DNA of 10,918 bases from Thiobacillaceae bacterium. GTDB lineage: Bacteria > Pseudomonadota > Gammaproteobacteria > Burkholderiales > Thiobacillaceae. Below, in pieces: positions 1 through 6,859 of this stretch. The stretch is from the NCBI GenBank assembly GCA_012274165.1, contig JAAPAA010000084.1, positions 1 through 10,918 of the forward strand. Direction: 5' to 3'. A program made the position numbers and the translations under genes. The notes under the pieces were generated by a model that had not been told where the DNA came from, ran no database searches, and worked only from the letters and a program-made list of their open reading frames with translations. Position 1 is the first letter of the stretch, and every line of letters starts with the position of its first letter.

Positions 1-41
1 GCGGCCATGTTGCCGCCGCCAATGAAACTAACCTTGTGCAT
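1..41 (-). CDS. proC: pyrroline-5-carboxylate reductase, N-terminal fragment (runs off the left edge)
   Basis: Only the first 13 codons are present: an ATG at 41-39 followed by MHKVSFIGGGNMA. This is the typical ProC opening, with the glycine-rich GGGNMA turn of the NAD(P)H-binding Rossmann fold. The enzyme performs the last step of proline synthesis in the cytoplasm, reducing pyrroline-5-carboxylate to proline. A good ribosome binding site (AAGGA, 6 bases before the ATG) lies inside the end of yggS, and the two genes overlap by 14 bases, so they are probably co-transcribed and translationally coupled. yggS followed by proC is a very common proteobacterial gene order, which supports the call despite the short fragment. 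The rest of the gene lies outside the window. Confidence 0.85.
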   Translation of the reverse strand, partial: MHKVSFIGGGNMA

Positions 42-738
42 GTTTTATCCTTTCACCAAAGAGTGCAGTACCAACCCGCACGATCGTCGCGCCTTCCAGT
101 ATGGCGGCTTCCAGATCGGCCGACATGCCCATCGACAGGGTGTCCAGCGCGTGGCCGCGTGCAACCAGCGCATCGAACGCCACGCGCACCTGCCGAAAGG
201 CGGCACGTTGGGCGGTCACCTCAGTCGCCGGCGCGGGAATCGCCATCAAACCACGCAGTTGCAAGCCCGGCAGTCCAGATATGGCTACAGCCAGCGCAGG
301 CAGTTCTGCGGCGATCACCCCGCCCTTGCTGGCTTCGCCGCTCACATTCAGCTCGATGCACACCTGCAGGGGCGGCAAACCCGCCGGACGCTGCGCCGAC
401 AGCCGTTCGGCGATTTTCAGCCGGTCGATGCTGTGCACCCAGCTGAAGTTTTCAGCGATGGCGCGGGTTTTATTGCTCTGGACCGGCCCGATGAAATGCC
501 ACTCCAGCGGCAGATCGCGCAAGGCATGCTGCTTGTCGAGCGCTTCCTGCACGTAATTTTCACCGAATTTGCGCTGGCCAAAGGCAGCCAGTTCACGCAC
601 CGACGCGGCATCGAAGGTCTTGCTGACCGCCAGCAGGCATACCGTCGTTGCCGCGCGACCCGCGTCGGCGAGAGCCTGCGCAATCCGCGTCTGCACACGG
701 ATCAAACGCTGTTTGGGCGCATCATGCGCAGACGGCAT
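28..738 (-). CDS. yggS: YggS/PLPBP family pyridoxal phosphate homeostasis protein
   Basis: A 236-residue protein of the YggS/PROSC family: single-domain TIM-barrel proteins that bind pyridoxal 5'-phosphate and maintain B6 vitamer balance, without a known catalytic reaction. Visible motifs are LLAVSK with the PLP-binding lysine at about K40, FGENYVQEALDK (58-69), HFIGPVQSNK (81-90), the LNVSGEASKGG loop (130-140), GLMAIPAP (163-170) and the phosphate-binding LSMGMSADLEAAI to VRVGTALFG region (201-228). Length matches the family (about 230-235). I chose the ATG at 738. A longer in-frame ATG at 777 would add 13 residues, but those codons are AT-rich at the third position, unlike the rest of the gene, and overlap a likely pilT promoter. 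Its end overlaps proC by 14 bases. Function is confident; the exact start is less so. Confidence 0.92.
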   Translation of the reverse strand: MPSAHDAPKQRLIRVQTRIAQALADAGRAATTVCLLAVSKTFDAASVRELAAFGQRKFGENYVQEALDKQHALRDLPLEWHFIGPVQSNKTRAIAENFSWVHSIDRLKIAERLSAQRPAGLPPLQVCIELNVSGEASKGGVIAAELPALAVAISGLPGLQLRGLMAIPAPATEVTAQRAAFRQVRVAFDALVARGHALDTLSMGMSADLEAAILEGATIVRVGTALFGERIKHAQG

Positions 739-760
739 GTCTGGCTCAAGTTCATCCGTT

Positions 761-789
761 TTAAGACCGTTACTCATTGCGCTTATTAT
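761..789 (+). promoter_or_regulatory. predicted sigma-70 promoter for pilT-pilU
   Basis: TTAAGA at 761-766 (4 of 6 to the -35 consensus), a 17-base spacer, then TATTAT at 784-789 (5 of 6 to the -10 consensus). Transcription would begin near 796, about 22 bases upstream of the pilT GTG. It lies in the yggS/pilT divergent region, which is visibly more AT-rich than the flanking genes. On the other strand, GATAAT at 790-785 could be a -10 for yggS if translation begins at 738, though no good -35 accompanies it. Judged by eye only. Confidence 0.45.
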
Positions 790-817
790 CTTTCAAAACA
801 CCCCAGCCGAGGCTCAC

Positions 818-1861
818 GTGGATATATCCGAATTATTGGCTTTTTCTGTCAAGAACAAAGCGTCCGACTTGCACCTGTCGTCAAGCCTGCCGCCGATGAT
901 CCGGGTGAACGGCGATGTGCGCCGTATCAATCTGCCGCCGATGGAGCACAAGGACGTGCATCGCATGGTGTACGACATCATGAACGACGGCCAGCGCAAG
1001 GTGTACGAAGAAACCCTGGAAATCGACTTCTCGTTCGAGATTCCCTCGCTGGCACGCTTCCGCGTCAACGCCTTCAACCAGCTATATGGCGCGGGCGCGG
1101 TGTTCCGTACCATTCCGTCCAAGGTGCTGTCGCTGGAAGAACTCAACTGCCCGCCCATTTTCAAGGAAATTTCCGACCAGCCACGTGGCATCGTGCTGGT
1201 GACGGGCCCGACCGGATCGGGCAAGTCGACCACGCTGGCGGCGATGATGGACTACGTCAACGAAAACAACTATGCGCACATCCTCACCGTCGAAGACCCG
1301 ATCGAGTTCGTCCATCAAAGCAAGAAATGCCTGATCAACCAGCGCGAGGTCGGCCCGCATACGCTGTCGTTCAACAACGCGCTGCGCTCGGCGCTGCGCG
1401 AAGATCCGGACGTGATTCTGGTGGGCGAATTGCGCGACCTGGAAACGATCCGGCTGGCGCTCACCGCTGCCGAAACCGGCCACCTGGTGTTCGGCACCCT
1501 GCACACCAGTTCGGCGGCGAAAACCATCGACCGCGTGGTCGACGTGTTCCCGGCGGCGGAAAAGGAAATGGTGCGCTCGATGCTGTCCGAGTCCCTGCGC
1601 GCGGTCATTTCGCAAACCCTGCTCAAAACCAAGGATGGCAACGGCCGCGTCGCTGCGCACGAGATCATGATCGGCACTCCGGCGATCCGCAACCTGATCC
1701 GTGAAGGCAAAGTGGCGCAGATGTATTCGGCGATCCAGACCGGCGGCAACATCGGCATGCAAACGCTCGATCAATGCCTGCAGGATCTGGTAAAGCGCAA
1801 CATCATTGCTTCCGGCGTGGCGCGCGGCGCAGCGCAGAATAAAGACTCTTTCCTGGGTTAA
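818..1861 (+). CDS. pilT: type IV pilus retraction ATPase PilT
   Basis: A 347-residue hexameric secretion-type ATPase that powers pilus retraction (twitching motility, DNA uptake) at the cytoplasmic face of the inner membrane. Motifs in order: N-terminal DISELLAFSVKNKASDLHLS, typical of PilT; Walker A GPTGSGKST (130-138); acidic Asp box TVEDPIEF (157-164); Walker B with DPDVILVGELRD (196-207); His box region TGHLVFGTLHT (220-230); and AIRNLIRE (289-296), the C-terminal motif needed for retraction in PilT. The reading frame is open upstream to 569, but homology starts at the GTG at 818. That GTG has a CGAGG ribosome binding site 5 bases before it, and starting there gives the usual family length. 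pilU follows after 6 bases, so the two form an operon. High confidence. Confidence 0.97.
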   Translation: MDISELLAFSVKNKASDLHLSSSLPPMIRVNGDVRRINLPPMEHKDVHRMVYDIMNDGQRKVYEETLEIDFSFEIPSLARFRVNAFNQLYGAGAVFRTIPSKVLSLEELNCPPIFKEISDQPRGIVLVTGPTGSGKSTTLAAMMDYVNENNYAHILTVEDPIEFVHQSKKCLINQREVGPHTLSFNNALRSALREDPDVILVGELRDLETIRLALTAAETGHLVFGTLHTSSAAKTIDRVVDVFPAAEKEMVRSMLSESLRAVISQTLLKTKDGNGRVAAHEIMIGTPAIRNLIREGKVAQMYSAIQTGGNIGMQTLDQCLQDLVKRNIIASGVARGAAQNKDSFLG

Positions 1862-1867
1862 AAACCG

Positions 1868-2995
1868 ATGAATGCAGAAAAAACCATCCACGACCTGCTG
1901 CGCCTGATGCTGGCAAAGAATGCGTCCGACTTGTTCATCACCGCAGGCTTTCCGCCCGCGTTCAAGGTCGACGGCAAAATCACCCCGGTTTCGAATCAAA
2001 CCCTGACGCCAGCGCATACCAGCGAACTGGCCCGCTCGATCATGAACGATCGGCAATGGAGCGATTTCGAAGCGACCAACGAATCCAACTTCGCCATCAG
2101 TCCGCCTGAAATCGGCCGCTTCCGCGTCAACGTATTCGTCCAGCAGGGGCGCGTCGGCATCGTGATGCGGACGATTGTCACCAAGATACCCAAGATGGGC
2201 GAGCTGAATCTGCCGCCCATCATGACCGATGTCGCGATGATCAAGCGGGGCCTGGTGATTTTTGTCGGCGCCACCGGTTCCGGCAAATCCACCTCGCTCG
2301 CCGCCCTGATCGGTCACCGCAACGAGAACGCATACGACCACATCATCACGGTTGAAGACCCTATCGAATACGTGCATGAGCACAAGAAATCCATCATCAC
2401 CCAGCGCGAGGTCGGCATCGATACCGACAACTGGTTCTCGGCGCTGAAGAACACCTTGCGGCAGGCACCCGACGTCATCCTGATCGGCGAAATTCGCGAC
2501 CGCGAGACCATGGAATACGCCATCGCCTTCGCCGAAACCGGCCACCTCTGCCTGTCCACCTTGCACGCCAACAGCGCCAACCAGGCACTCGACCGCATCA
2601 TCAACTTCTTCCCGGAAGAGCGGCGTGACCAGTTGTTGATGGACTTGTCACTCAACCTCAAGGCTTTCATCTCGCAACGATTGATTCCACGCAAGGGAAC
2701 GACTGGCCGCGTGGCGGCGGTCGAAATTCTGCTCAACTCGCCGCTGATCGCCGACATGATCTTCAAGGGCCAGGTCCATGAAATCAAGGAGCTCATGGCG
2801 AAGTCGCGCGAGCTCGGGATGCAGACCTTCGACCAGGCGCTGTTCGACCTCTACGAGGCGGGCATGATTTCCTACGAAGATGCGCTGAGGAACGCCGACA
2901 GCCTCAACGACCTGCGACTTCAGATCAAGCTGCACGGCCAGGAGGCCAAAGGGCGCGACATGATGTCAGGCCTGGATCACCTGGGTATCGTCTAG
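1868..2995 (+). CDS. pilU: PilT-dependent retraction ATPase PilU
   Basis: A 375-residue PilT paralogue, the accessory retraction motor that works together with PilT when force is needed. Motifs: N-terminal LLRLMLAKNASDLFITAGFPP (PilU/PilT N-domain), Walker A GATGSGKST (134-142), Asp box TVEDPIEYVH (161-170), Walker B PDVILIGEIRD (201-211) and His box TGHLCLSTLHA (224-234). At the place of the PilT AIRNLIRE motif it has SPLIADMIFKG (291-301), and the C-terminal tail is longer, both characteristic of PilU. It begins 6 bases after the pilT stop without an obvious Shine-Dalgarno sequence, so coupling to pilT translation is likely. It ends 17 bases from the stop of the convergent diguanylate cyclase, with no visible terminator hairpin between them. 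Confidence 0.96.
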   Translation: MNAEKTIHDLLRLMLAKNASDLFITAGFPPAFKVDGKITPVSNQTLTPAHTSELARSIMNDRQWSDFEATNESNFAISPPEIGRFRVNVFVQQGRVGIVMRTIVTKIPKMGELNLPPIMTDVAMIKRGLVIFVGATGSGKSTSLAALIGHRNENAYDHIITVEDPIEYVHEHKKSIITQREVGIDTDNWFSALKNTLRQAPDVILIGEIRDRETMEYAIAFAETGHLCLSTLHANSANQALDRIINFFPEERRDQLLMDLSLNLKAFISQRLIPRKGTTGRVAAVEILLNSPLIADMIFKGQVHEIKELMAKSRELGMQTFDQALFDLYEAGMISYEDALRNADSLNDLRLQIKLHGQEAKGRDMMSGLDHLGIV

Positions 2996-3012
2996 ACGAA
3001 GGCCGGTTGCCA

Positions 3013-3900
3013 TCAGTCATCCTGGATGACGTAGCAATCGCGTCCGCTGCGTTTGCCGGCATACAGCGCCAAGTCTGCCCGTGCAACCGCATCATCCAGA
3101 AACTCGTCCTGCCGTACCCGCGTCAACCCCAGCGTAATGGTCATTTTGATCGGCTGGGCGTCGCCCACCATGGCCATCGGCGAATTGCGCACCTGCTCGA
3201 CGAGCCGGTTCGCCGCGATGGTGGCCGCTTCGCGCGACGGACATTGCATCAACATCAGAAACTCCTCGCCGCCAAAGCGGAACAGGGGCTCATTCGGCCG
3301 CAGCACGCCGGTCAGGCTGTCCGTCAAATGCCGCAACGCGCTATCGCCTACCGTATGGCCATATTGATCGTTAATTCGCTTGAAGTGATCGACGTCGATC
3401 ATCGCCACATAGAGCTGGGTATGTTCACGCCGGACCGCTTTTTGCGCCTGAACAAACTCGTCCTCGATCCCGTAGCGCAAGGGCAACCCAGTAAGCGGGT
3501 CATTGCAGACGGCATCGGACAGGAACTGGGTTTTAAAGCCGGCCATCAAACCGGTCAGCTCGGACTGGCTCTCCTCAAACACCGCCAGATCACTGGCTGC
3601 CCCCGGCTGCCCGGCCAGAATGCTGGCGCATATGGCTCGAATGGCATCATGCATGGCCTGATGCACGACCTCGACCTGCTGTGCCTTTTGTGCGTCCAGC
3701 TTGTCGAAATCGGACCGCTGCGATGCAAACCAGTAACCGAACCGGCACAGCATGTGCGCCTCGTTCGCCAGCACATCTTCCCCGGGCGAGGCGCGCAACA
3801 CCGCGCAACGCATCACCCGGCGCGACCAGTCCATATGCGCTTCAACCGCCGCATCCAGCTCGATGATGAAATGTCTGGTCTTACCCGACAAACTGGACAT
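3013..3900 (-). CDS. DgcZ-like diguanylate cyclase with CZB zinc-binding domain
   Basis: A 295-residue soluble protein expected to make cyclic di-GMP from two GTP. The N-terminal part (about 11-125) matches a chemoreceptor zinc-binding (CZB) domain: H22 in EAHMDW, C52 in LCRFGYW, and H80 and H84 in HQAMH, the same ligand order and nearly the same positions as in E. coli DgcZ (YdeH), where zinc inhibits the enzyme. The C-terminal GGDEF domain (about 130-295) has DPLTGLP (134-140), IDVDHFKRINDQYGH (168-182), the active-site GGEEF (210-214) and ARADLALYAGKRSGRD. The usual RxxD inhibitory site before GGEEF reads RPNE (201-204). The ATG has a GGGAG site 7 bases upstream. There is no membrane segment. 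It lies tail to tail with pilU. The family is confident; zinc control is inferred from the conserved ligands. Confidence 0.93.
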   Translation of the reverse strand: MSSLSGKTRHFIIELDAAVEAHMDWSRRVMRCAVLRASPGEDVLANEAHMLCRFGYWFASQRSDFDKLDAQKAQQVEVVHQAMHDAIRAICASILAGQPGAASDLAVFEESQSELTGLMAGFKTQFLSDAVCNDPLTGLPLRYGIEDEFVQAQKAVRREHTQLYVAMIDVDHFKRINDQYGHTVGDSALRHLTDSLTGVLRPNEPLFRFGGEEFLMLMQCPSREAATIAANRLVEQVRNSPMAMVGDAQPIKMTITLGLTRVRQDEFLDDAVARADLALYAGKRSGRDCYVIQDD

Positions 3901-3971
3901 GTGTGCTCTCCCGCTTATATTTATTTAGGCCCAATCTGCTTCGATCCTGAGCGTTGACGCGCCCTTCGTCC

Positions 3972-3990
3972 AGCACTGCCGCGCTGTGCT
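3972..3990. terminator. small stem-loop just past the rlmL-like stop codon
   Basis: AGCAC (3972-3976) pairs with GTGCT (3986-3990). One T-T mismatch and two further G-C pairs extend the stem to a 3-base loop. It begins one base after the stop codon of the methyltransferase gene on the minus strand. No run of U follows on either strand, so it is not a canonical intrinsic terminator. It could weakly separate the hemJ-rlmL transcript from the cyclase gene, or have no function. Confidence 0.2.
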
Positions 3991-3991
3991 T

Positions 3992-5221
3992 TCAGCTTGG
4001 CGGTGGCACCGGTTTAACCGGCCGCATCGAGCCGGCGATCACCTTGTATTGCAGGAAACGGGTTTCGATCGGCCCATTGAACAGCGGAATGCGCCGGCTC
4101 GCTTTCAACCCCATCAACTTGGGCAGCAGCGGATCACCCGAAATGATCCACGCGTCCCAGCCACTGAAGTTCTTTTTCAGCCAGTCGCCCAACTGCGGAT
4201 ACCAGTCAGCCAGTTCCTCGCCGTTACCCAGTCGCTCGCCGTAAGGCGGGTTGGTGACGATGGTGCCGCCCGGCGCCGGCGCCTGCAATTCAAGCACGTC
4301 GGACACGTGCAGCTCGATCACGTCGGCATAGCCAGCTGCAACGAGGTTGTTTTTTGCCTTGTCGATTACCCAGCGATCCTGGTCAGACCCGAAAATCGGC
4401 AGTTTCCTGAGCGGCTTTTCCTGTGCGCGGGCCTCGGCCTTGATGCGTTTCCACAAGGCCGCATCGAAGTCGCGATAGTGTTCAAACGCAAAACTCCGCC
4501 CGCGCCCCGGTGCGCGACTCAAGGCCATGTCTGCCGCCTCAATCAGAATGGTGCCGGCGCCGCACATCGGGTCGAGCAGCGGCGTGCCGGGTTCCCAGCC
4601 GGACAGCATCAGCAGTCCGGCGGCGAGATTTTCCTTGACCGACGCCGCGCTCGCCTCCGTCTTGAAGCCGCGCTTGAACAGCGGCACGCCGCTGGTGTCG
4701 AGATAAAAGGTCACTGCGTCCGGGGTGAAAAAGGCATACACCGGCACGTCGGGCGACTCGGTATCGACGCTCGGACGCTCGCGCGTTTCCTCCCGAAAGC
4801 GGTCGCAGATGGCGTCCTTGATTTTCAGCGTGATGAAATTGAGGCTTTTGAGCGGCGCATTTTGCGCGCCCACTTTGACCGCGATGGTCTTGTCGACGCT
4901 GAACCACGACGGCCACGGCAGGTCGAGCGCGGCACGGTAGATGTGCTCTTCCTTGTGATACCGGGTGAAGCCGACCTTGCGCAGGATGCGTGTGGCAATC
5001 CTTGAGGTCAGATTGGCGCGCATCTCGGCGGCGGCGTCGGCCATGAACAGTACCCCGGCGGGCAACTGGCGTACGATTTGCGCACCGGCGGCGATGAGTT
5101 CTGTCTCCAGCAACGGCTCCAGCCCACGCGGGCAGGTGGCGAAATGGCTGGCGGGCGGCAGCACGTCGCGCTCGGGGCGGACGGGATGCGGCGTTTTGGG
5201 GCGACGGGATTGGGATTTCAA
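3992..5221 (-). CDS. rlmL: THUMP-domain 23S rRNA guanine-N2 methyltransferase, RlmL-like (no RlmK part)
   Basis: A 409-residue cytoplasmic SAM-dependent RNA methyltransferase. Residues about 26-95 (ATCPRGLEPLLETEL and following) form the N-terminal ferredoxin-like region, and about 70-175 the THUMP RNA-binding domain. The catalytic Rossmann domain has the SAM motif DPMCGAGT (217-224), FGSDQD (277-282) and the catalytic NPPYGER (324-330) of N2-guanine methyltransferases. In E. coli the RlmL half of the RlmKL fusion makes m2G2445; here the protein stops without an RlmK domain, as in many betaproteobacteria. The start is a TTG at 5221, chosen for the strong AGGAAAG site in front; a GTG at residue 20 would give 390 residues. 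It follows hemJ by 11 bases. The exact target base is inferred from the family. Confidence 0.87.
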   Translation of the reverse strand: MKSQSRRPKTPHPVRPERDVLPPASHFATCPRGLEPLLETELIAAGAQIVRQLPAGVLFMADAAAEMRANLTSRIATRILRKVGFTRYHKEEHIYRAALDLPWPSWFSVDKTIAVKVGAQNAPLKSLNFITLKIKDAICDRFREETRERPSVDTESPDVPVYAFFTPDAVTFYLDTSGVPLFKRGFKTEASAASVKENLAAGLLMLSGWEPGTPLLDPMCGAGTILIEAADMALSRAPGRGRSFAFEHYRDFDAALWKRIKAEARAQEKPLRKLPIFGSDQDRWVIDKAKNNLVAAGYADVIELHVSDVLELQAPAPGGTIVTNPPYGERLGNGEELADWYPQLGDWLKKNFSGWDAWIISGDPLLPKLMGLKASRRIPLFNGPIETRFLQYKVIAGSMRPVKPVPPPS

Positions 5222-5232
5222 ACGGGGCTTTC

Positions 5233-5646
5233 CTAAAAGGGCTTCAATACGACCAGCAACACGATGAGCAACAAGACAATCACCGGGATTTCGTTAAACC
5301 AGCGATACCAGACGTGCGATTTAGTGTTCTGTCGGGCCTCGAACTGTCGCAGACGCTTGCCGCACACATGGTGATAGCCGACCAGGCCGGCAACCAGCGT
5401 AAGCTTCGTCCACATCCAGTTCATGCTGAACGGAAAATACGCCAGCCACAGCCCGCTGCCGGTTATCAGCGTCAGCCACATGATGGGGGTGACGAAGCGA
5501 TACAATTTGCGCGCCATCAGCAGCAATCGATCGTAGGCCACCTCGTGGGTTTCCATCGCCAGGTTGACGAACAGGCGCGGCAAATAGAACAGGCCGGCAA
5601 ACCAGCTCACCACCATCACGATATGAAACGCCTTCAGCCACAACAT
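5233..5646 (-). CDS. hemJ: HemJ-type protoporphyrinogen IX oxidase (CopD-like membrane protein)
   Basis: A 137-residue integral membrane protein with four likely transmembrane helices (about 5-27, 51-71, 80-97, 118-135). It matches HemJ, the oxygen-independent enzyme that oxidises protoporphyrinogen IX to protoporphyrin IX late in haem synthesis. Visible family features are the opening MLWLKAFHIV with conserved H8, FAGLFYLPRLFV with R24, RKLYRFVTP (46-54), WTKL (79-82), YHHVCGKRLR (91-100) and WYRWFNEIPV (113-122). The frame is open 46 codons further upstream, but homologues begin at MLW and the extra part has no membrane or family character. The stop TAG is part of the ribosome binding site of the rlmL-like gene, so the two are likely co-transcribed. 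Its start codon overlaps that of the divergent tlpA-type gene. Confidence 0.88.
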   Translation of the reverse strand: MLWLKAFHIVMVVSWFAGLFYLPRLFVNLAMETHEVAYDRLLLMARKLYRFVTPIMWLTLITGSGLWLAYFPFSMNWMWTKLTLVAGLVGYHHVCGKRLRQFEARQNTKSHVWYRWFNEIPVIVLLLIVLLVVLKPF

Positions 5647-6181
5647 GGATAAACAGACCTTGCTTAAAAAATGGACGCCAAGTCCGCTGACCCTGATTTT
5701 ACTGGGTTTAATCGCCTGGTTGTGGTTTCGCCCGCCGGCAGAGGTCAGCGACGAAAATCGCATCGCGCCGCCCTGGCACGTCACCCTGACCGATGGCCGC
5801 GTGCTGACGAGCGATGCGCTCAGGGGAAAAGTCGTGCTGGTGAATTTCTGGGCGACCTGGTGTCCCTACTGCCGCAAGGAAAAACCGGTGATCGACGATT
5901 TCTGGCGCGATACGCGCAGCAAAGGTTTCGAGGTCGTCTCGATCAGCATCGACGACTCGCCGGAAAAAATCGCCGCCTGGATGCGGGACAAAGGCTACGC
6001 CTTCATGGCCGCGCCGACCAACGCCTCGGTCGCCGCCGCCTTCGGCAACGTGGCGAGCGTGCCGACCTCGTTTATCGTCGATGCCGACGGGCGCATCCGC
6101 CACACAGTCGCCGGGCAGCTGCACTATGCCCGGCTGGAAAAACTCGTTATGCCATTGCTGCCGACAGCCAGACAACCATGA
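5645..6181 (+). CDS. TlpA/ResA-type periplasmic thiol-disulfide oxidoreductase
   Basis: A 178-residue protein. Residues 1-10 are positively charged, then a hydrophobic segment (about 14-28) forms a signal anchor, so the thioredoxin domain should sit in the periplasm. The domain shows GKVVLVNFWATWCPYC with the redox pair C73/C76 (WCPYC), SISIDD (99-104) and the cis-proline P140 in SVPTSF. Such proteins reduce specific periplasmic disulfides, often for cytochrome c or copper-enzyme assembly; the substrate here is unknown. Placement next to hemJ hints at haem or cytochrome biogenesis, which is inference only. The ATG is the only ATG that keeps the anchor; no clear Shine-Dalgarno sequence precedes it. 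The stop TGA overlaps the slyX ATG (ATGA), suggesting coupling. Confidence 0.9.
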   Translation: MDKQTLLKKWTPSPLTLILLGLIAWLWFRPPAEVSDENRIAPPWHVTLTDGRVLTSDALRGKVVLVNFWATWCPYCRKEKPVIDDFWRDTRSKGFEVVSISIDDSPEKIAAWMRDKGYAFMAAPTNASVAAAFGNVASVPTSFIVDADGRIRHTVAGQLHYARLEKLVMPLLPTARQP

Positions 6182-6411
6182 TCGAATTACCCGACAGCCT
6201 TGCGGCTTGGGCACAGGCCCGCCTGAACGAACTCGAAGCCAAGCTGACATTTGCCGAAGACATGATCGACGCGCTCAACCAGGTCGTGGTGCGCCAGCAA
6301 GCCCAGCTCGATTCGATGCAACAGCAACTGCGCCTGTTGCACCAACGGATGCAGGACGCCGCGCAGGATGAGCCGCACAGTCCGCGCGACGAAATTCCGC
6401 CGCACTATTGA
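6178..6411 (+). CDS. slyX: SlyX family protein
   Basis: A 77-residue protein, close to the usual length of about 72. It is almost entirely a predicted coiled coil (about 11-60, heptad-like LNELEAKLTFAEDMIDALN then QQQLRLLHQRM) and ends in the SlyX hallmark tail IPPHY. The molecular role of SlyX is not established; in E. coli the gene lies beside slyD. The start ATG overlaps the stop of the TlpA-type gene by 4 bases (ATGA), with no separate ribosome binding site, so it is probably translated by re-initiation. Its stop is one base away from the stop of the convergent YhcH-family gene. The family is confident; nothing in this location reveals a function. Confidence 0.93.
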   Translation: MIELPDSLAAWAQARLNELEAKLTFAEDMIDALNQVVVRQQAQLDSMQQQLRLLHQRMQDAAQDEPHSPRDEIPPHY

Positions 6412-6412
6412 T

Positions 6413-6859
6413 TCAGACAGCGATTTTCACCACCACCTTGCGGATCAAGCCGGTGCTCACCAGCGGCGCATGCGCGTCGTCCGGAAAGAACAGGCAGAAC
6501 GATCCGGCCGGGGTGGCGATCCAACTCGACGGCGCATCGTTGAAAAAGCGGATATCGCGCGCGGCATCGTAATCCGTTGCCGGGCTCACGCATTCGGCCA
6601 GCGGCTTCCAGCCCATCTGGTCGATGCCTTCGAGTACCAGCTGAATGTCGATGTAACGGCGATGGCATTCCAGTTGCGCCTCCGCCCGCGTGCGGCCCTG
6701 ACAGGCTTCGACGATGGCGAAAATCGCTTCGCCCTGCACTGCGTGTTTACCGGCCGGCAACGCCCTTAACCCGGTGTTGCGCAGGAACTCGAATGCCTGT
6801 GCAAAGCGGGGATGCAGTGCGGCGTAACGCCCGGCGTCGGCGAGTGCGGCGACGATCAT
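6413..6859 (-). CDS. YhcH/YjgK/YiaL (DUF386) family cupin protein
   Basis: A 148-residue single-domain double-stranded beta-helix protein. Family signatures are visible: HRRYIDIQLVLEG (66-78), containing the conserved metal-binding His and the YIDIQ strand, and FCLFFPDDAHAPL (121-133) with the second His. Length agrees with the family (about 150). E. coli YhcH (NanQ) acts as a sialic acid anomerase, and other members lie with sugar catabolism genes. No sugar genes are present here, so the substrate is unknown. The ATG shares its A with the last base of the ettA stop (TGATG), a 1-base overlap implying coupling to ettA. The frame remains open far upstream inside ettA, but that part is out of frame with ettA and unlike any protein. 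No signal peptide. Confidence 0.88.
   Translation of the reverse strand: MIVAALADAGRYAALHPRFAQAFEFLRNTGLRALPAGKHAVQGEAIFAIVEACQGRTRAEAQLECHRRYIDIQLVLEGIDQMGWKPLAECVSPATDYDAARDIRFFNDAPSSWIATPAGSFCLFFPDDAHAPLVSTGLIRKVVVKIAV

Noticed and set aside
7..1704. A 565-codon open frame on the plus strand across yggS and pilT
   Set aside because: It is antisense to yggS and then in another frame of pilT. Its Arg/Gln/His-rich translation has no domain character, whereas yggS and pilT are clear in their own frames.
1082..2566. A 494-codon minus-strand frame opposite pilT/pilU
   Set aside because: Typical high-GC antisense shadow: full of Arg/Asp/His, no motif, and lying on two confidently identified ATPase genes.
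2996..3012. Possible bidirectional terminator between pilU and the cyclase gene
   Set aside because: The 17 bases contain no inverted repeat and no T run.
3986..5005. A 339-codon plus-strand frame opposite the methyltransferase gene
   Set aside because: Antisense shadow; the minus strand holds recognisable SAM and NPPY motifs.
5647..5784. N-terminal extension of hemJ upstream of codon MLW
   Set aside because: Adds 46 residues without family similarity and lies over the start of the divergent TlpA-type gene.
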